A DNA stretch of 8,942 nucleotides from Candidatus Thorarchaeota archaeon SMTZ1-83 (GTDB taxonomy: Archaea; Asgardarchaeota; Thorarchaeia; Thorarchaeales; Thorarchaeaceae): the NCBI GenBank assembly GCA_001563325.1, contig LRSK01000006.1, positions 1 through 8,942 on the forward strand. The letters run 5' to 3'. The translations under genes and the position numbers were made by a program. Positions 1 to 6,566 of this stretch are shown here, one piece after another. Each line of letters starts with the position of its first letter. The stretch's first letter is position 1. A model generated the notes under the pieces. That model made no database searches. It saw nothing but the letters and a program-made list of their open reading frames with translations, and had not been told where the DNA came from.

Positions 1-358
1 CTAGTGGATACGACCTGTGAAAGATCTCATTTCCACTTGTCATTGAGAAGTAAAGCGAAAGATACGGCCCAACCAAGTAGATATCTACAGGACAGCAGTC
101 CGTGTCCGGGAACTTTTCTTGATTGCCAATGTAAACCGATTCCCACCCTTCTCCTTTCCATGGCGGTCTAGTCGGGGTGCAGCCTGACATTCCTCCAAGA
201 TGAAGAAAGCTCCTAGAAGCTTCCAAAATAATTACTTTCGCCATTGTCCCCTTTCTTGGTGGTATGGAGAGTTCCGAGCAATCTTGGGCGGCCAGTTCAG
301 AACACTCTACGCACCTCGTGTCTGGACATCTAATCACTCTTATCTTATCTTCCTGCAT
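1..358 (-). CDS. Partial cysteine-containing protein of unknown function (3' end beyond window)
   Basis: I read this by hand on the minus strand. It starts at ATG (358-356) and stays open for 119 codons to the window edge, with an in-frame TAG two codons before the ATG. The N-terminus has a cysteine cluster (Cys11, Cys16, Cys19, Cys27; a C-x4-C-x2-C-x7-C spacing), with further cysteines at 60, 88 and 89, which could bind metal. A mixed stretch rich in Gly, Tyr and hydrophobic residues follows (about residues 75-119). No membrane segment or signal peptide is visible. A GGTGAT motif complementary to the archaeal 16S rRNA tail lies 9 nt before the ATG and supports this start. A TATA-like CTTTAAT lies about 27 nt upstream. 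The gene begins 56 nt after the stop of the TFB gene, on the same strand, so it could be co-transcribed or have its own promoter. I do not recognise the family. Confidence 0.6.
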   Translation of the reverse strand, partial: MQEDKIRVIRCPDTRCVECSELAAQDCSELSIPPRKGTMAKVIILEASRSFLHLGGMSGCTPTRPPWKGEGWESVYIGNQEKFPDTDCCPVDIYLVGPYLSLYFSMTSGNEIFHRSYPL

Positions 359-384
359 TTCCTAATCATCACCTTCAGGAGTAT

Positions 385-391
385 GATTAAA
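385..391 (-). promoter_or_regulatory. Possible box A/TATA element for the left-edge gene
   Basis: Read on the minus strand this is CTTTAAT, close to the archaeal box A consensus, centred about 30 nt before the ATG at 358. If used, transcription would start only a few nucleotides before the ATG, leaving out the GGTGAT Shine-Dalgarno-like motif at 368-373. So either this box makes a near-leaderless mRNA, or the motif acts on a transcript coming from the TFB gene upstream. Confidence 0.3.
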
Positions 392-414
392 GCCGAAGTT
401 ATTGCATTGCTTTT

Positions 415-1452
415 CTATGCTGGAGAAGCCAAAGCAATCACTTTTTTCATCATTCCAAAGTGATCTCGAATGCTGTACTCGGCGACTTCAGTAGCTTCCG
501 AAGTGAGCTTCTGAGTAAGCACAGACCGTTTTCCATGATTATCTGCAATTAGACGATCGCTTGCGTAAGCCGCAGATACAGTGAATATGTATGGATTTCG
601 TCCTCCTCTTCTAGAGGCCGGTATCATATCAAGAATCTCAAGGATTTTGTCTCTGAGAGCATTCTCATACATCTTTGGACTCCATCCACGAGATGTCACC
701 TTCTTGAGCACCTTTTTACTGTTCATCAACATAGACAGGACTCTTGGTACATAGTCCTCTGGACGACGAATCTCAGGAGCAACACCTGTTAGTGATTTGA
801 GCTTCAGCGCCTCTCTCACAATAGCCCTGACGTTTACACGATGTCCACATTTTTCGAAGGTATTAGCTATCTCGTCTAAGGTTATTGGCGCTCCATCCTT
901 GAACTCTCTCACAGCCATTAGAAGACATACAGCTACAAGCAGGATGTTGTTGTTAATTTTCTCTGAAGATTCAGAGGATATTTTCTTGTAGAGATAGGCT
1001 GTGCGATCACGGACTTGTTCGTTTAGCATAAGCAACTTTGAAACATGATTAAGTGTTCTGAGAGCTCTATATTTTGCTTCGTTTCTGCCAATCCGTATTC
1101 GTGTGCTGTAGATCATCTTAAGCCGCTTGAATTTCTTTTGAGACCGTGCTGTGAGAGTCTGACCATGTGCATCCTGAAAGTATCTATCCTTATGGAAGCC
1201 AATATAGCTCCCCAGTCCATCAACAATATGCATACGATTGCCAAGAGAAACGTATACACTTGCTTCAGGTGCATTGTCAGATATCTTTTCACCCATTTGA
1301 TATGTGGGTGACACGTATTCTCTAGAAATCACCAAACCACATTCTACACATACTACATAGCCCTGGTTCGCTGTCAATAGACCTGAACAGTCAGGGCAAG
1401 ACCAAGACTCGTTTTGAATAGCCTCGAATGTTTCATCAATCAAAGACCACAC
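415..1452 (-). CDS. tfb: Transcription initiation factor B (TFB), divergent paralog
   Basis: TFB is the archaeal counterpart of TFIIB. It binds the TBP-TATA complex and recruits RNA polymerase. The 345-aa product has an N-terminal zinc ribbon with Cys19-x2-Cys22 and Cys35-x2-Cys38. A linker contains GLGSYIG (79-85), matching the conserved GLGTxIG region of TFBs. Then comes a basic stretch (about 106-123) and two cyclin-like repeats (about 125-220 and 230-340); the second carries the expected alanine-rich helix after GGRNPYIF (283-290). It is somewhat longer than a typical TFB of about 300 aa, and the B-reader region between the ribbon and GLGSYIG is poorly conserved, which suggests a specialised paralog. 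The start is a GTG at 1452-1450. The next methionine codon (residue 53) would remove the ribbon, and a TGA lies 12 codons upstream in frame. No clear Shine-Dalgarno motif is visible. It lies 172 nt downstream of rpo8 on the same strand. Confidence 0.9.
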   Translation of the reverse strand: MWSLIDETFEAIQNESWSCPDCSGLLTANQGYVVCVECGLVISREYVSPTYQMGEKISDNAPEASVYVSLGNRMHIVDGLGSYIGFHKDRYFQDAHGQTLTARSQKKFKRLKMIYSTRIRIGRNEAKYRALRTLNHVSKLLMLNEQVRDRTAYLYKKISSESSEKINNNILLVAVCLLMAVREFKDGAPITLDEIANTFEKCGHRVNVRAIVREALKLKSLTGVAPEIRRPEDYVPRVLSMLMNSKKVLKKVTSRGWSPKMYENALRDKILEILDMIPASRRGGRNPYIFTVSAAYASDRLIADNHGKRSVLTQKLTSEATEVAEYSIRDHFGMMKKVIALASPA

Positions 1453-1624
1453 CCAAACTAGACATAGGTCTGCGGTCCTAACTAGATTTCAGGAGGGGTT
1501 CAGTACGTTCTTCAGGACATCTTGTTCGATAGAGCAGATTACTAATTCCTTGCAATGAGTACTAACGGTCCGGACTGAGAAAGAGATACCCGAAACTATT
1601 CTGGGCGAATATTGAAATGCTCTT
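1453..1624. other. Intergenic region between rpo8 and tfb
   Basis: These 172 nt separate two minus-strand genes. I see no convincing open reading frame on either strand and no strong box A just upstream of the tfb GTG start. The stretch may be a long leader or hold a weak promoter. I found no stable hairpin by eye. Confidence 0.4.
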
Positions 1625-1990
1625 TCAAATAATGGCTATTAAGAATCTGTCGGAATCAAAGGTCTTTCTTTGAGCAGCAGTAGGACTGCTAATATCAAGA
1701 GTCATTCTTAGTCCACCCACCGTACTAGTTACCTCAACTCCATCATCATCCCTTATTCGAAAAACCTTACCCTCTGCATAAAGTCTGGCACTTTCTCCTC
1801 GTGTGATTGGTTTAGTATCGATTATGACTGTGACCTTGTCTCTTGGACTCATTGCAGCACATAGGACCTCCGGAAGTTCCAATGAAATCCGAGCCCCCTC
1901 CTCCTTGGCATTTAGCTTGACAACTTTCAGCCTCTTTGTTTCAGTATCTTCAATGGATTCAACTGTGGCATTCTTTAGCCGGACTACCAT
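1625..1990 (-). CDS. rpo8: RNA polymerase subunit Rpo8 (RpoG, Rpb8 homolog)
   Basis: The 121-aa product matches the pattern of eukaryotic Rpb8 and crenarchaeal RpoG: a small all-beta OB-fold-like protein that sits on the side of the largest polymerase subunit. The recognisable signatures are in the C-terminal half. YAEGKVFRI (71-79) matches the Y-x3-G-x-V-Y/F-x-I strand of Rpb8, VGGLRMTL (91-98) matches its GGLLMRL strand, and the closing FDSDRFLIAI (111-120) matches the last Rpb8 strand. The length fits the family. The ATG at 1990 is followed by a sensible beta strand, and a GGAG motif lies 11 nt before it. The gene is divergent from the surface-protein gene and lies upstream of tfb, so two transcription-machinery genes are side by side. 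In archaea Rpo8 is known mainly from Crenarchaeota, Korarchaeota and Asgard-type lineages. The assignment rests on motif recall, not alignment. Confidence 0.78.
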   Translation of the reverse strand: MVVRLKNATVESIEDTETKRLKVVKLNAKEEGARISLELPEVLCAAMSPRDKVTVIIDTKPITRGESARLYAEGKVFRIRDDDGVEVTSTVGGLRMTLDISSPTAAQRKTFDSDRFLIAII

Positions 1991-2035
1991 AAATCAGGAC
2001 ACTCCTTCTCTTCGGCGCTTGGTTGGCAGTAAGTC

Positions 2036-2046
2036 TTGAATTAAAG
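2036..2046. promoter_or_regulatory. Possible shared box A of divergent rpo8 / surface-protein promoters
   Basis: The TTGAATTAAAG stretch is the only clear AT-rich element in the 72 nt between the two divergent starts. On the plus strand it is centred about 22 nt before the GTG at 2063, giving a leaderless or nearly leaderless transcript. On the minus strand CTTTAATTC lies about 50 nt before the rpo8 ATG, which leaves room for a short leader containing the GGAG motif. Confidence 0.3.
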
Positions 2047-2062
2047 TTGTCGTTCTATTCGT

Positions 2063-4162
2063 GTGCTGTTTTTTAGGCAACATACGAACCGAGTTTTGGT
2101 GCGTCATTTGAGCCAAAGGACACTAGCAGCTGTTATTGTCTGCACATGTATTGCACTTTGTCTGGTCACACCTGTTTCTGCTTTCTATTTTGAATTTCAC
2201 TACTTCGAAACTGACAAGCTGGTGTATGAAGTAGGTGAGACAATAAACATGGTGGCTAAGTTGATTGCGGATTTCAGCGAAGATGGATGGTGTTATGTAT
2301 CATTTGCAGTAGTGACCGACCAGGGTCCTACATTTTCAAATAGCTATTATATTCCGTCCTCAAATGATGTGCGTTACTTCAATTCATACTACACTATCAT
2401 GCCAGAAGACACTTCGCCAGGACCAATTGGCTCACAGGCCTTTGTAATCTTCAATGTTGAGATCTACGATTCCTATTCACAGGGTGGGGGCGACACGATA
2501 GTCGTGAATATAACAAGAGGCCATCTCAGCGTCGTGCCATTATCACTATTGAGCATCGAATTCAACACAAATACTACAATCGAGTTCAAAGTCACAAGTA
2601 CGCATAACCAATCTATTCCATATGGGAACCGCCCGGTAACAGTTACCCTCCTCAATTCCACATTTGACCCAATAATGCAATCAAATACGATTACATCCTC
2701 AAGTGGAAATGTTCAGATGAACTGGACTAGCACTACTGGACCTCCAGAAGAATATACAGTTGTAGTAGAAGGTAATGGGACCGAAGATTTTCTTCCTTTT
2801 TCAGAATCCTTCCCCATCGAAGTAACTAGAGCTGCCTCAAATCTAACCGTTCTATCTTCACCATCTTCGGTTCATTGCCAGACTCCAGATGGCAGTCAAA
2901 TAGAATCTGTAGATATACTCATAGAACAAACAACCTGGGGGGGTCAACCTATATCCGATAGCATAATTCAGTGGGAGACTTCCTTTTCCTCTGGTATAAT
3001 GAACTTCCTCGGGAACGGACACTATAGTGTGTCAATTTCTTTCAATGTCGAACCAGGACTTTACAATGTGAACCTGACATCTGTTAATCCATTTTATCAG
3101 AACGAGTCTGAATTAGTCATAGTCGATGTGATACCTTATGTTGTTCAGCTTTCAACAACGAATTCTTCTTGGTCAACCATACGTGGAAGCAATAACACAT
3201 TGAATATCAGCATCAATTCGACTCTCTTGCAGAGCCAGGTGATTCCAATAGCAATCATAGATTCCATTGGTGAGATTGGCGCAAACATGTCAGTTATAAC
3301 AAACAGCTTAACGGAACTTGTCATCCCAATCGCTGACAATACTTCACTAGGTCCTCACACAATTACCATTGAAATAAGCGATAGCTCATTCCTTGCTCAA
3401 GAATCTCTTGAACTAGAAATTATTGTATATGGGACCATCAATGTCACTGCAGGATTTGATTTGGTCTATTATGGAGAAACGGCTGAGATTGATTTCAATG
3501 TTACAGATGATAACGGACAAAAGGTCAGAACCGTTGATGTGAGAATATTTGCTGATACAGCAGTTAGTCCTTTTGTCACAATTAGTAATGCAAATATCAC
3601 CTTCTCAATACAAGTTCTTTTCCCACTCTCCATTTATCCAGGATTACACAGTCTGTATCTGTATGTAAGCAGCCCTTGGTGCGAAGAAACTAATATTTCA
3701 CAATCTATAGTCATCTGGATGAGAACTAGTATAGTAATAATCGTTGGAAACCCCGATCCGCCAGGTCCTACATCTTCGTTAGGAATCTCTCCAACAGGCT
3801 ACGATTCTGATTTGATTTTCTCCACGAGTTCATCTGGTTCAATCATAAGTCCTCCACCGATTTTGGTAAGTGGAACCACGTTTACGGAACCACCAACGAC
3901 TCTTGATACTTCTCTGGAGAGTTGTCCCAGACTAAGTTCAGGTACTAGTAATCGTTCAACCGATTCCGCAAATTCTTTGACTTCAGAATCCGGAAATGGC
4001 CATACAGTTCTCAGCCGCAACGATCTCAATGGAAAGGTACCCGAGCTTCTTGCAATTAATTCCTCTACAGATTTTGATGTACAACCATATGATATGACAC
4101 CCCATTCCGCAGATTCCTCACCTGACAAGACTACATCTGCAAGTATGCCACGTTCATTTTGA
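2063..4162 (+). CDS. Large exported surface protein with tandem beta-sandwich (Ig-like) repeats
   Basis: The 699-aa product starts with a signal peptide: a positively charged n-region (Arg5-Arg19), a hydrophobic core (about 21-37), and a VSA^F cleavage site near residue 40. From 41 to about 578 it is a beta-rich chain typical of tandem Ig-like or macroglobulin-like (MG2-type) domains. Repeating cues are 'Y..GET' strand starts (near 55-60 and again near 470-475) and alternating hydrophobic and Ser/Thr residues. I count about 19 N-x-S/T sequons there, as expected for a glycosylated archaeal envelope protein. Residues 579-699 are antisense to korA; they are Ser/Pro/Thr-rich and lack the C-terminal membrane helix common in such proteins. 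The translated tail may therefore be read-through after loss of the true 3' end. The start is a GTG at 2063, 73 nt from the divergent rpo8 ATG. The specific function and ligand are unknown. Confidence 0.7.
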   Translation: MLFFRQHTNRVLVRHLSQRTLAAVIVCTCIALCLVTPVSAFYFEFHYFETDKLVYEVGETINMVAKLIADFSEDGWCYVSFAVVTDQGPTFSNSYYIPSSNDVRYFNSYYTIMPEDTSPGPIGSQAFVIFNVEIYDSYSQGGGDTIVVNITRGHLSVVPLSLLSIEFNTNTTIEFKVTSTHNQSIPYGNRPVTVTLLNSTFDPIMQSNTITSSSGNVQMNWTSTTGPPEEYTVVVEGNGTEDFLPFSESFPIEVTRAASNLTVLSSPSSVHCQTPDGSQIESVDILIEQTTWGGQPISDSIIQWETSFSSGIMNFLGNGHYSVSISFNVEPGLYNVNLTSVNPFYQNESELVIVDVIPYVVQLSTTNSSWSTIRGSNNTLNISINSTLLQSQVIPIAIIDSIGEIGANMSVITNSLTELVIPIADNTSLGPHTITIEISDSSFLAQESLELEIIVYGTINVTAGFDLVYYGETAEIDFNVTDDNGQKVRTVDVRIFADTAVSPFVTISNANITFSIQVLFPLSIYPGLHSLYLYVSSPWCEETNISQSIVIWMRTSIVIIVGNPDPPGPTSSLGISPTGYDSDLIFSTSSSGSIISPPPILVSGTTFTEPPTTLDTSLESCPRLSSGTSNRSTDSANSLTSESGNGHTVLSRNDLNGKVPELLAINSSTDFDVQPYDMTPHSADSSPDKTTSASMPRSF

Positions 4163-4935
4163 ATCTTTGCCGATATTCTACGAACAAGTTTGTCATGAAC
4201 AACGGGATCTACTGTCCGTCGATAGCCAAATTCGTCGTGTGTTGAGCCAGTGACTAATAGATTATGACCATTACCGAATCTTGGCATCTGGACCCAACCA
4301 CTATCATCGATTCCCCCAAAAGGCGGGACTCCCACTTTTGCATATCTTCTCCGAACCTTAAAATCTTCCATTATGTCTACAACCACTTTTTCCCGAGAGT
4401 GTCCCACAACCTCGTCCGAAAGAAGGATTACGGGATGTCTAAACCTCTCAGACAGATGAAAGGCACGCAAGGTGAGCTCGAATGTTTCCTGTGCTGAGTT
4501 TGGAGACAATACTATACTTTCAATGTCACCATGTGTACCCCACCTTGATTGCATAAAATCGCCTTGTGCAGCTTTTGTTGCCTGTCCTGTACTTGGCCCT
4601 GCACGTTGGACATTTACAATAACGCATGGTGTTTCAGTCATGACGGCATATCCAATATTCTCTTGCATAAGACTGAAGCCAGGACCCGATGTAGCAGTCA
4701 TTGACAGAGCACCTCCCCATGAGGCCCCAATCACTGCTGAGATCGCACCTATCTCATCTTCCATCTGGAGATACGTTCCTCCGACCTTTGGAAGATTCTC
4801 TGCCATTATTTCTGCAATCTCAGATGCTGGAGTAATTGGATAGCCAGCAAAAAAACTGCAACCTGCTGCGATTGCAGCCTCTGCACATGCCTGATTTCCT
4901 TGCCAGAAATTGACTGATAAATCGTTACCGGGCAT
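3799..4935 (-). CDS. korA: 2-oxoacid:ferredoxin oxidoreductase subunit alpha (KorA type)
   Basis: This subunit, with a thiamine-diphosphate-binding beta subunit, catalyses CoA-dependent oxidative decarboxylation of 2-oxoacids (2-oxoglutarate for Kor) with reduction of ferredoxin. The 378-aa product shows the family motifs in order: GYPITPASEI (31-40), MEDEIGAIS (58-66), TSGPGFSLM (82-90) and QRAGPSTGQAT (110-120). The C-terminal domain ends in a VPELSLGQL segment and a TKIGGG segment. Both ends look complete, and the length fits the family. The start is an ATG at 4935, with GAGG about 10 nt upstream. Unusually, no korB lies on either side: upstream is a tRNA on the other strand, and downstream the gene overlaps the surface-protein gene tail to tail. 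The Kor assignment over related 2-oxoacid enzymes (such as Vor) rests on the GQATKAAQGD stretch, so substrate specificity is inferred. Confidence 0.88.
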   Translation of the reverse strand: MPGNDLSVNFWQGNQACAEAAIAAGCSFFAGYPITPASEIAEIMAENLPKVGGTYLQMEDEIGAISAVIGASWGGALSMTATSGPGFSLMQENIGYAVMTETPCVIVNVQRAGPSTGQATKAAQGDFMQSRWGTHGDIESIVLSPNSAQETFELTLRAFHLSERFRHPVILLSDEVVGHSREKVVVDIMEDFKVRRRYAKVGVPPFGGIDDSGWVQMPRFGNGHNLLVTGSTHDEFGYRRTVDPVVHDKLVRRISAKIQNERGILADVVLSGEESAEWGVISYGCTSKSVEELIARSSGTFPLRSLRLRTVWPFPDSEVKEFAESVERLLVPELSLGQLSREVSRVVGGSVNVVPLTKIGGGLMIEPDELVEKIKSES

Positions 4936-4945
4936 GAAGTATAAT

Positions 4946-4980
4946 CCTCAGAGCCGGCTGTTCCATACGTCCTTGATAAG
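4946..4980 (-). promoter_or_regulatory. Possible korA promoter and ribosome-binding motif
   Basis: Read on the minus strand, CTTATCAAG (4980-4972) is a box A-like element about 41 nt before the korA ATG, and GAGG (4949-4946) is a weak Shine-Dalgarno motif 10 nt before it. The TTATCAAG core is repeated in inverted orientation at 5017-5024, where it overlaps the tRNA promoter. Confidence 0.3.
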
Positions 4981-5013
4981 CATTGACTTGGAGCATTTCA
5001 GTTTGCCGATAGT

Positions 5014-5024
5014 CTTTTATCAAG
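5014..5024 (+). promoter_or_regulatory. Box A of the tRNA-Gly promoter
   Basis: CTTTTATCAAG lies centred about 27 nt upstream of the first tRNA nucleotide (5047), the normal archaeal TATA-to-start distance. It matches the box A consensus, and its position makes it the most credible promoter in the window. Confidence 0.5.
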
Positions 5025-5046
5025 CACCGTAGGGATGACCCCTTCA

Positions 5047-5150
5047 GCGGCCGTAGTCTAGCTTGGTTAGGACGGAGGCCTCCCAAGCCTCCAACCCGGG
5101 TTCGAATCGGCAGACGGCTATCGGATGTCGAGATAATCCCGGCGGCCGCA
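5047..5150 (+). tRNA. tRNA-Gly (anticodon CCC) with an apparent T-loop intron
   Basis: The acceptor stem GCGGCCG (5047-5053) pairs with CGGCCGC (5143-5149), followed by discriminator A (5150). The D stem is GTCT (5056-5059) with GGAC (5070-5073). The anticodon stem GAGGC/GCCTC (5075-5079/5087-5091) closes a seven-base loop, CTCCCAA, giving anticodon CCC (5082-5084), which reads glycine codon GGG. The variable loop is 4 nt (5092-5095). The T stem CCGGG (5096-5100) is followed by a complete T loop, TTCGAAT (5101-5107). Its partner CCCGG (5138-5142) appears only after 30 extra bases. Removing 5108-5137 gives a standard 74-nt tRNA. CCA is not encoded. A T-rich stretch just after the gene (5153-5159) may stop transcription. 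Confidence 0.88.
5108..5137 (+). other. Putative non-canonical tRNA intron in the T loop (about position 60/61)
   Basis: These 30 nt separate the complete T loop from the 3' half of the T stem. The exact edges are ambiguous by up to 4 nt, because AAT and C recur at both junctions. UUCGA (5101-5105) can pair with UCGAG (5128-5132) next to the intact CCGGG/CCCGG helix, leaving unpaired bases at both splice sites. That is a relaxed rather than perfect bulge-helix-bulge shape. Inside, GACG (5113-5116) can pair with UGUC (5126-5129) as an alternative. Archaeal splicing endonuclease of the broad-specificity type is known to remove such non-canonical introns. Confidence 0.7.
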
Positions 5151-5372
5151 CATTCTTTTCGTCAGACTTAAGGACAACTGAACCTAACTGAGTGTGGCGA
5201 GTGATGACTGCCATGACCCCAATGAGTCCAAAGTGACGATGATATGGATCTTGAGTAACGAGCTCGCCACTATTACTTTCGGTTAGCCCCACTTTTCGTA
5301 TACGTTTAATCGGACAATTCTCACAACTCTTTTAAGTTACAAGATTGTTTCCATATTGGATTGGGATGACCC
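5151..5372. other. Intergenic region between tRNA-Gly and the cdc6-like gene
   Basis: This 222-nt stretch lacks a convincing gene. It holds the T-rich stretch after the tRNA, an 8-bp inverted repeat (GTGGCGAG at 5194-5201 and CTCGCCAC at 5263-5270, separated by 61 nt), and the cdc6-like promoter near its right end. I looked for origin recognition boxes, because archaeal orc1/cdc6 genes often sit next to origins, and saw none that I could support. Confidence 0.4.
5329..5336 (+). promoter_or_regulatory. Box A of the cdc6-like / winged-helix / truA cluster
   Basis: CTTTTAAG lies about 37 nt before the ATG at 5373, which predicts a leader of roughly 10-15 nt. That leader could include GGGATGA (5363-5369), a weak Shine-Dalgarno-like match. 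The three downstream genes are packed tightly enough to share this promoter. Confidence 0.4.
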
Positions 5373-6566
5373 ATGACGCATGACTATGTGGAAGACGAAC
5401 TGAGTCGACAGAGTGTGTTCAAATCGGAGCAATTGCTTTCCATCGATTATGTTCCTGAAACCCTTCCGCATCGAGAGTCTGAGTTAAGAACACTTGCCCA
5501 GAGCTTCAAGACACTAATTGCTTCTCCTGGTCATACAAGTCAGAAGTTCATCATTGAGGGTCCAGTAGGAACTGGAAAAACGGCTGTGACTAAGCGGTTC
5601 GCAGATCAAATGATGAAAGCAGCAACCCGACGGGGCATAAATCTGCACAATCTGCACATAAATTGCCGGGTGAACAAGAGTACCTATCTTGTGTATCTAC
5701 GGATGCTGAGGGAGTTTAAACCAAGATTTCCTCGGCGAGGTCACTCGCCGGAAGAAATCCTCCAAATGGTTGTTGAGGTACTTGATGAAGAAGACAAGTA
5801 TCTTCTACTAATACTTGACGAACTCGACTATTTCATTAGACAGCGAGGTGCCGACATTCTCTACGACTTGACCCGACTAATGGATGATCGATTGAATGCT
5901 CCTCAACGTCTTTCCGTGATAGGAGTGGGAAGAAAGATACCTCTCGATGAGAGTATACTGGACCAAAGTACATTAAGTACACTTCAACGAAACGTCCTGC
6001 GGTTTGACCAATACACGTCTGATGCTCTATACGACATTCTAAAGGGGCGAGCTGATATTGCATTCGACCACGATGTAGTCATGGACGAGACACTACAACT
6101 CATCTGTGACATTGCATCAGAACGCGGAGACGCTCGTTATGCAATCGAACTTCTATGGCGTGCAGGGAAGCAGGCTGACAGTGAAAATTCCAGAAAAGTG
6201 ATTCCTGATTATGCCCGTAAGGCGAAGGCTGATACCCATCCTGAATTGAGGAAGGAGGTGTTTGCAGCCCTCCCACGACAGAATGTGCTTCTACTTCTAG
6301 CAGCCGCAAGACAGCTCAAGGAGAATCGGGGTGCCTATATCACAATGGGCGAGCTCGAAGAGATGTATCACCCGATCTGTGAGGAGTACAACGAAGAGCC
6401 AAGGGCTCATACTCAGGTCTGGGAGTGGGTCCAAGATCTAAATGCTCATGGACTTCTAGACACAAAACGTTCTGGTACTGGACAGAGAGGCCAGACAACT
6501 CTGATAGGCCTCTCTGACGTACCAGCTGAAATGTTAGAACAGCATCTACTCGACTTGCTTAATTGA
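5373..6566 (+). CDS. cdc6: Orc1/Cdc6-family AAA+ ATPase, divergent
   Basis: Archaeal Orc1/Cdc6 proteins bind replication origins and help load the MCM helicase. The 397-aa product has the family architecture. A Walker A GPVGTGKT (63-70) and Walker B LLLILDELD (144-152; Asp149, Glu150) form the AAA+ core, and sensor 2 is GDARYAIEL (252-260, Arg255). A C-terminal winged-helix domain follows (about 285-397), ending in a TTLIGL strand. The sensor 1 region, normally GISNDL with a conserved Asn, reads GVGRKI (184-189). The usual DPRVxSSL initiator-specific motif is also altered (DQSTLSTL, 197-204). It is therefore probably an Orc1/Cdc6 paralog rather than the most conserved initiator. The ATG at 5373 is preceded by a good box A. 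The stop overlaps the start of the next gene. Origin binding is not shown by the sequence. Confidence 0.85.
   Translation: MTHDYVEDELSRQSVFKSEQLLSIDYVPETLPHRESELRTLAQSFKTLIASPGHTSQKFIIEGPVGTGKTAVTKRFADQMMKAATRRGINLHNLHINCRVNKSTYLVYLRMLREFKPRFPRRGHSPEEILQMVVEVLDEEDKYLLLILDELDYFIRQRGADILYDLTRLMDDRLNAPQRLSVIGVGRKIPLDESILDQSTLSTLQRNVLRFDQYTSDALYDILKGRADIAFDHDVVMDETLQLICDIASERGDARYAIELLWRAGKQADSENSRKVIPDYARKAKADTHPELRKEVFAALPRQNVLLLLAAARQLKENRGAYITMGELEEMYHPICEEYNEEPRAHTQVWEWVQDLNAHGLLDTKRSGTGQRGQTTLIGLSDVPAEMLEQHLLDLLN

Noticed and set aside
200..463. Plus-strand open frame of 87 codons
   Set aside because: It is antisense to the better-supported left-edge gene and to the 3' end of tfb, and has no recognisable domain or promoter.
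4472..4843. Plus-strand open frame of 123 codons
   Set aside because: It is antisense to the most conserved motifs of korA and shows no features of its own.
5201..5255. Possible C/D box guide RNA (exact box C GTGATGA at 5201-5207)
   Set aside because: No CUGA box D or D' follows at a suitable distance, so the single box C match is probably chance.
5044..5292. Minus-strand open frame of 82 codons
   Set aside because: Its second half is the antisense of tRNA-Gly, and the rest has no recognisable feature.
5151..5372. Replication origin next to the cdc6-like gene
   Set aside because: No origin recognition box repeats or clear duplex-unwinding AT-rich tract could be supported by eye. The Cdc6 is also divergent.
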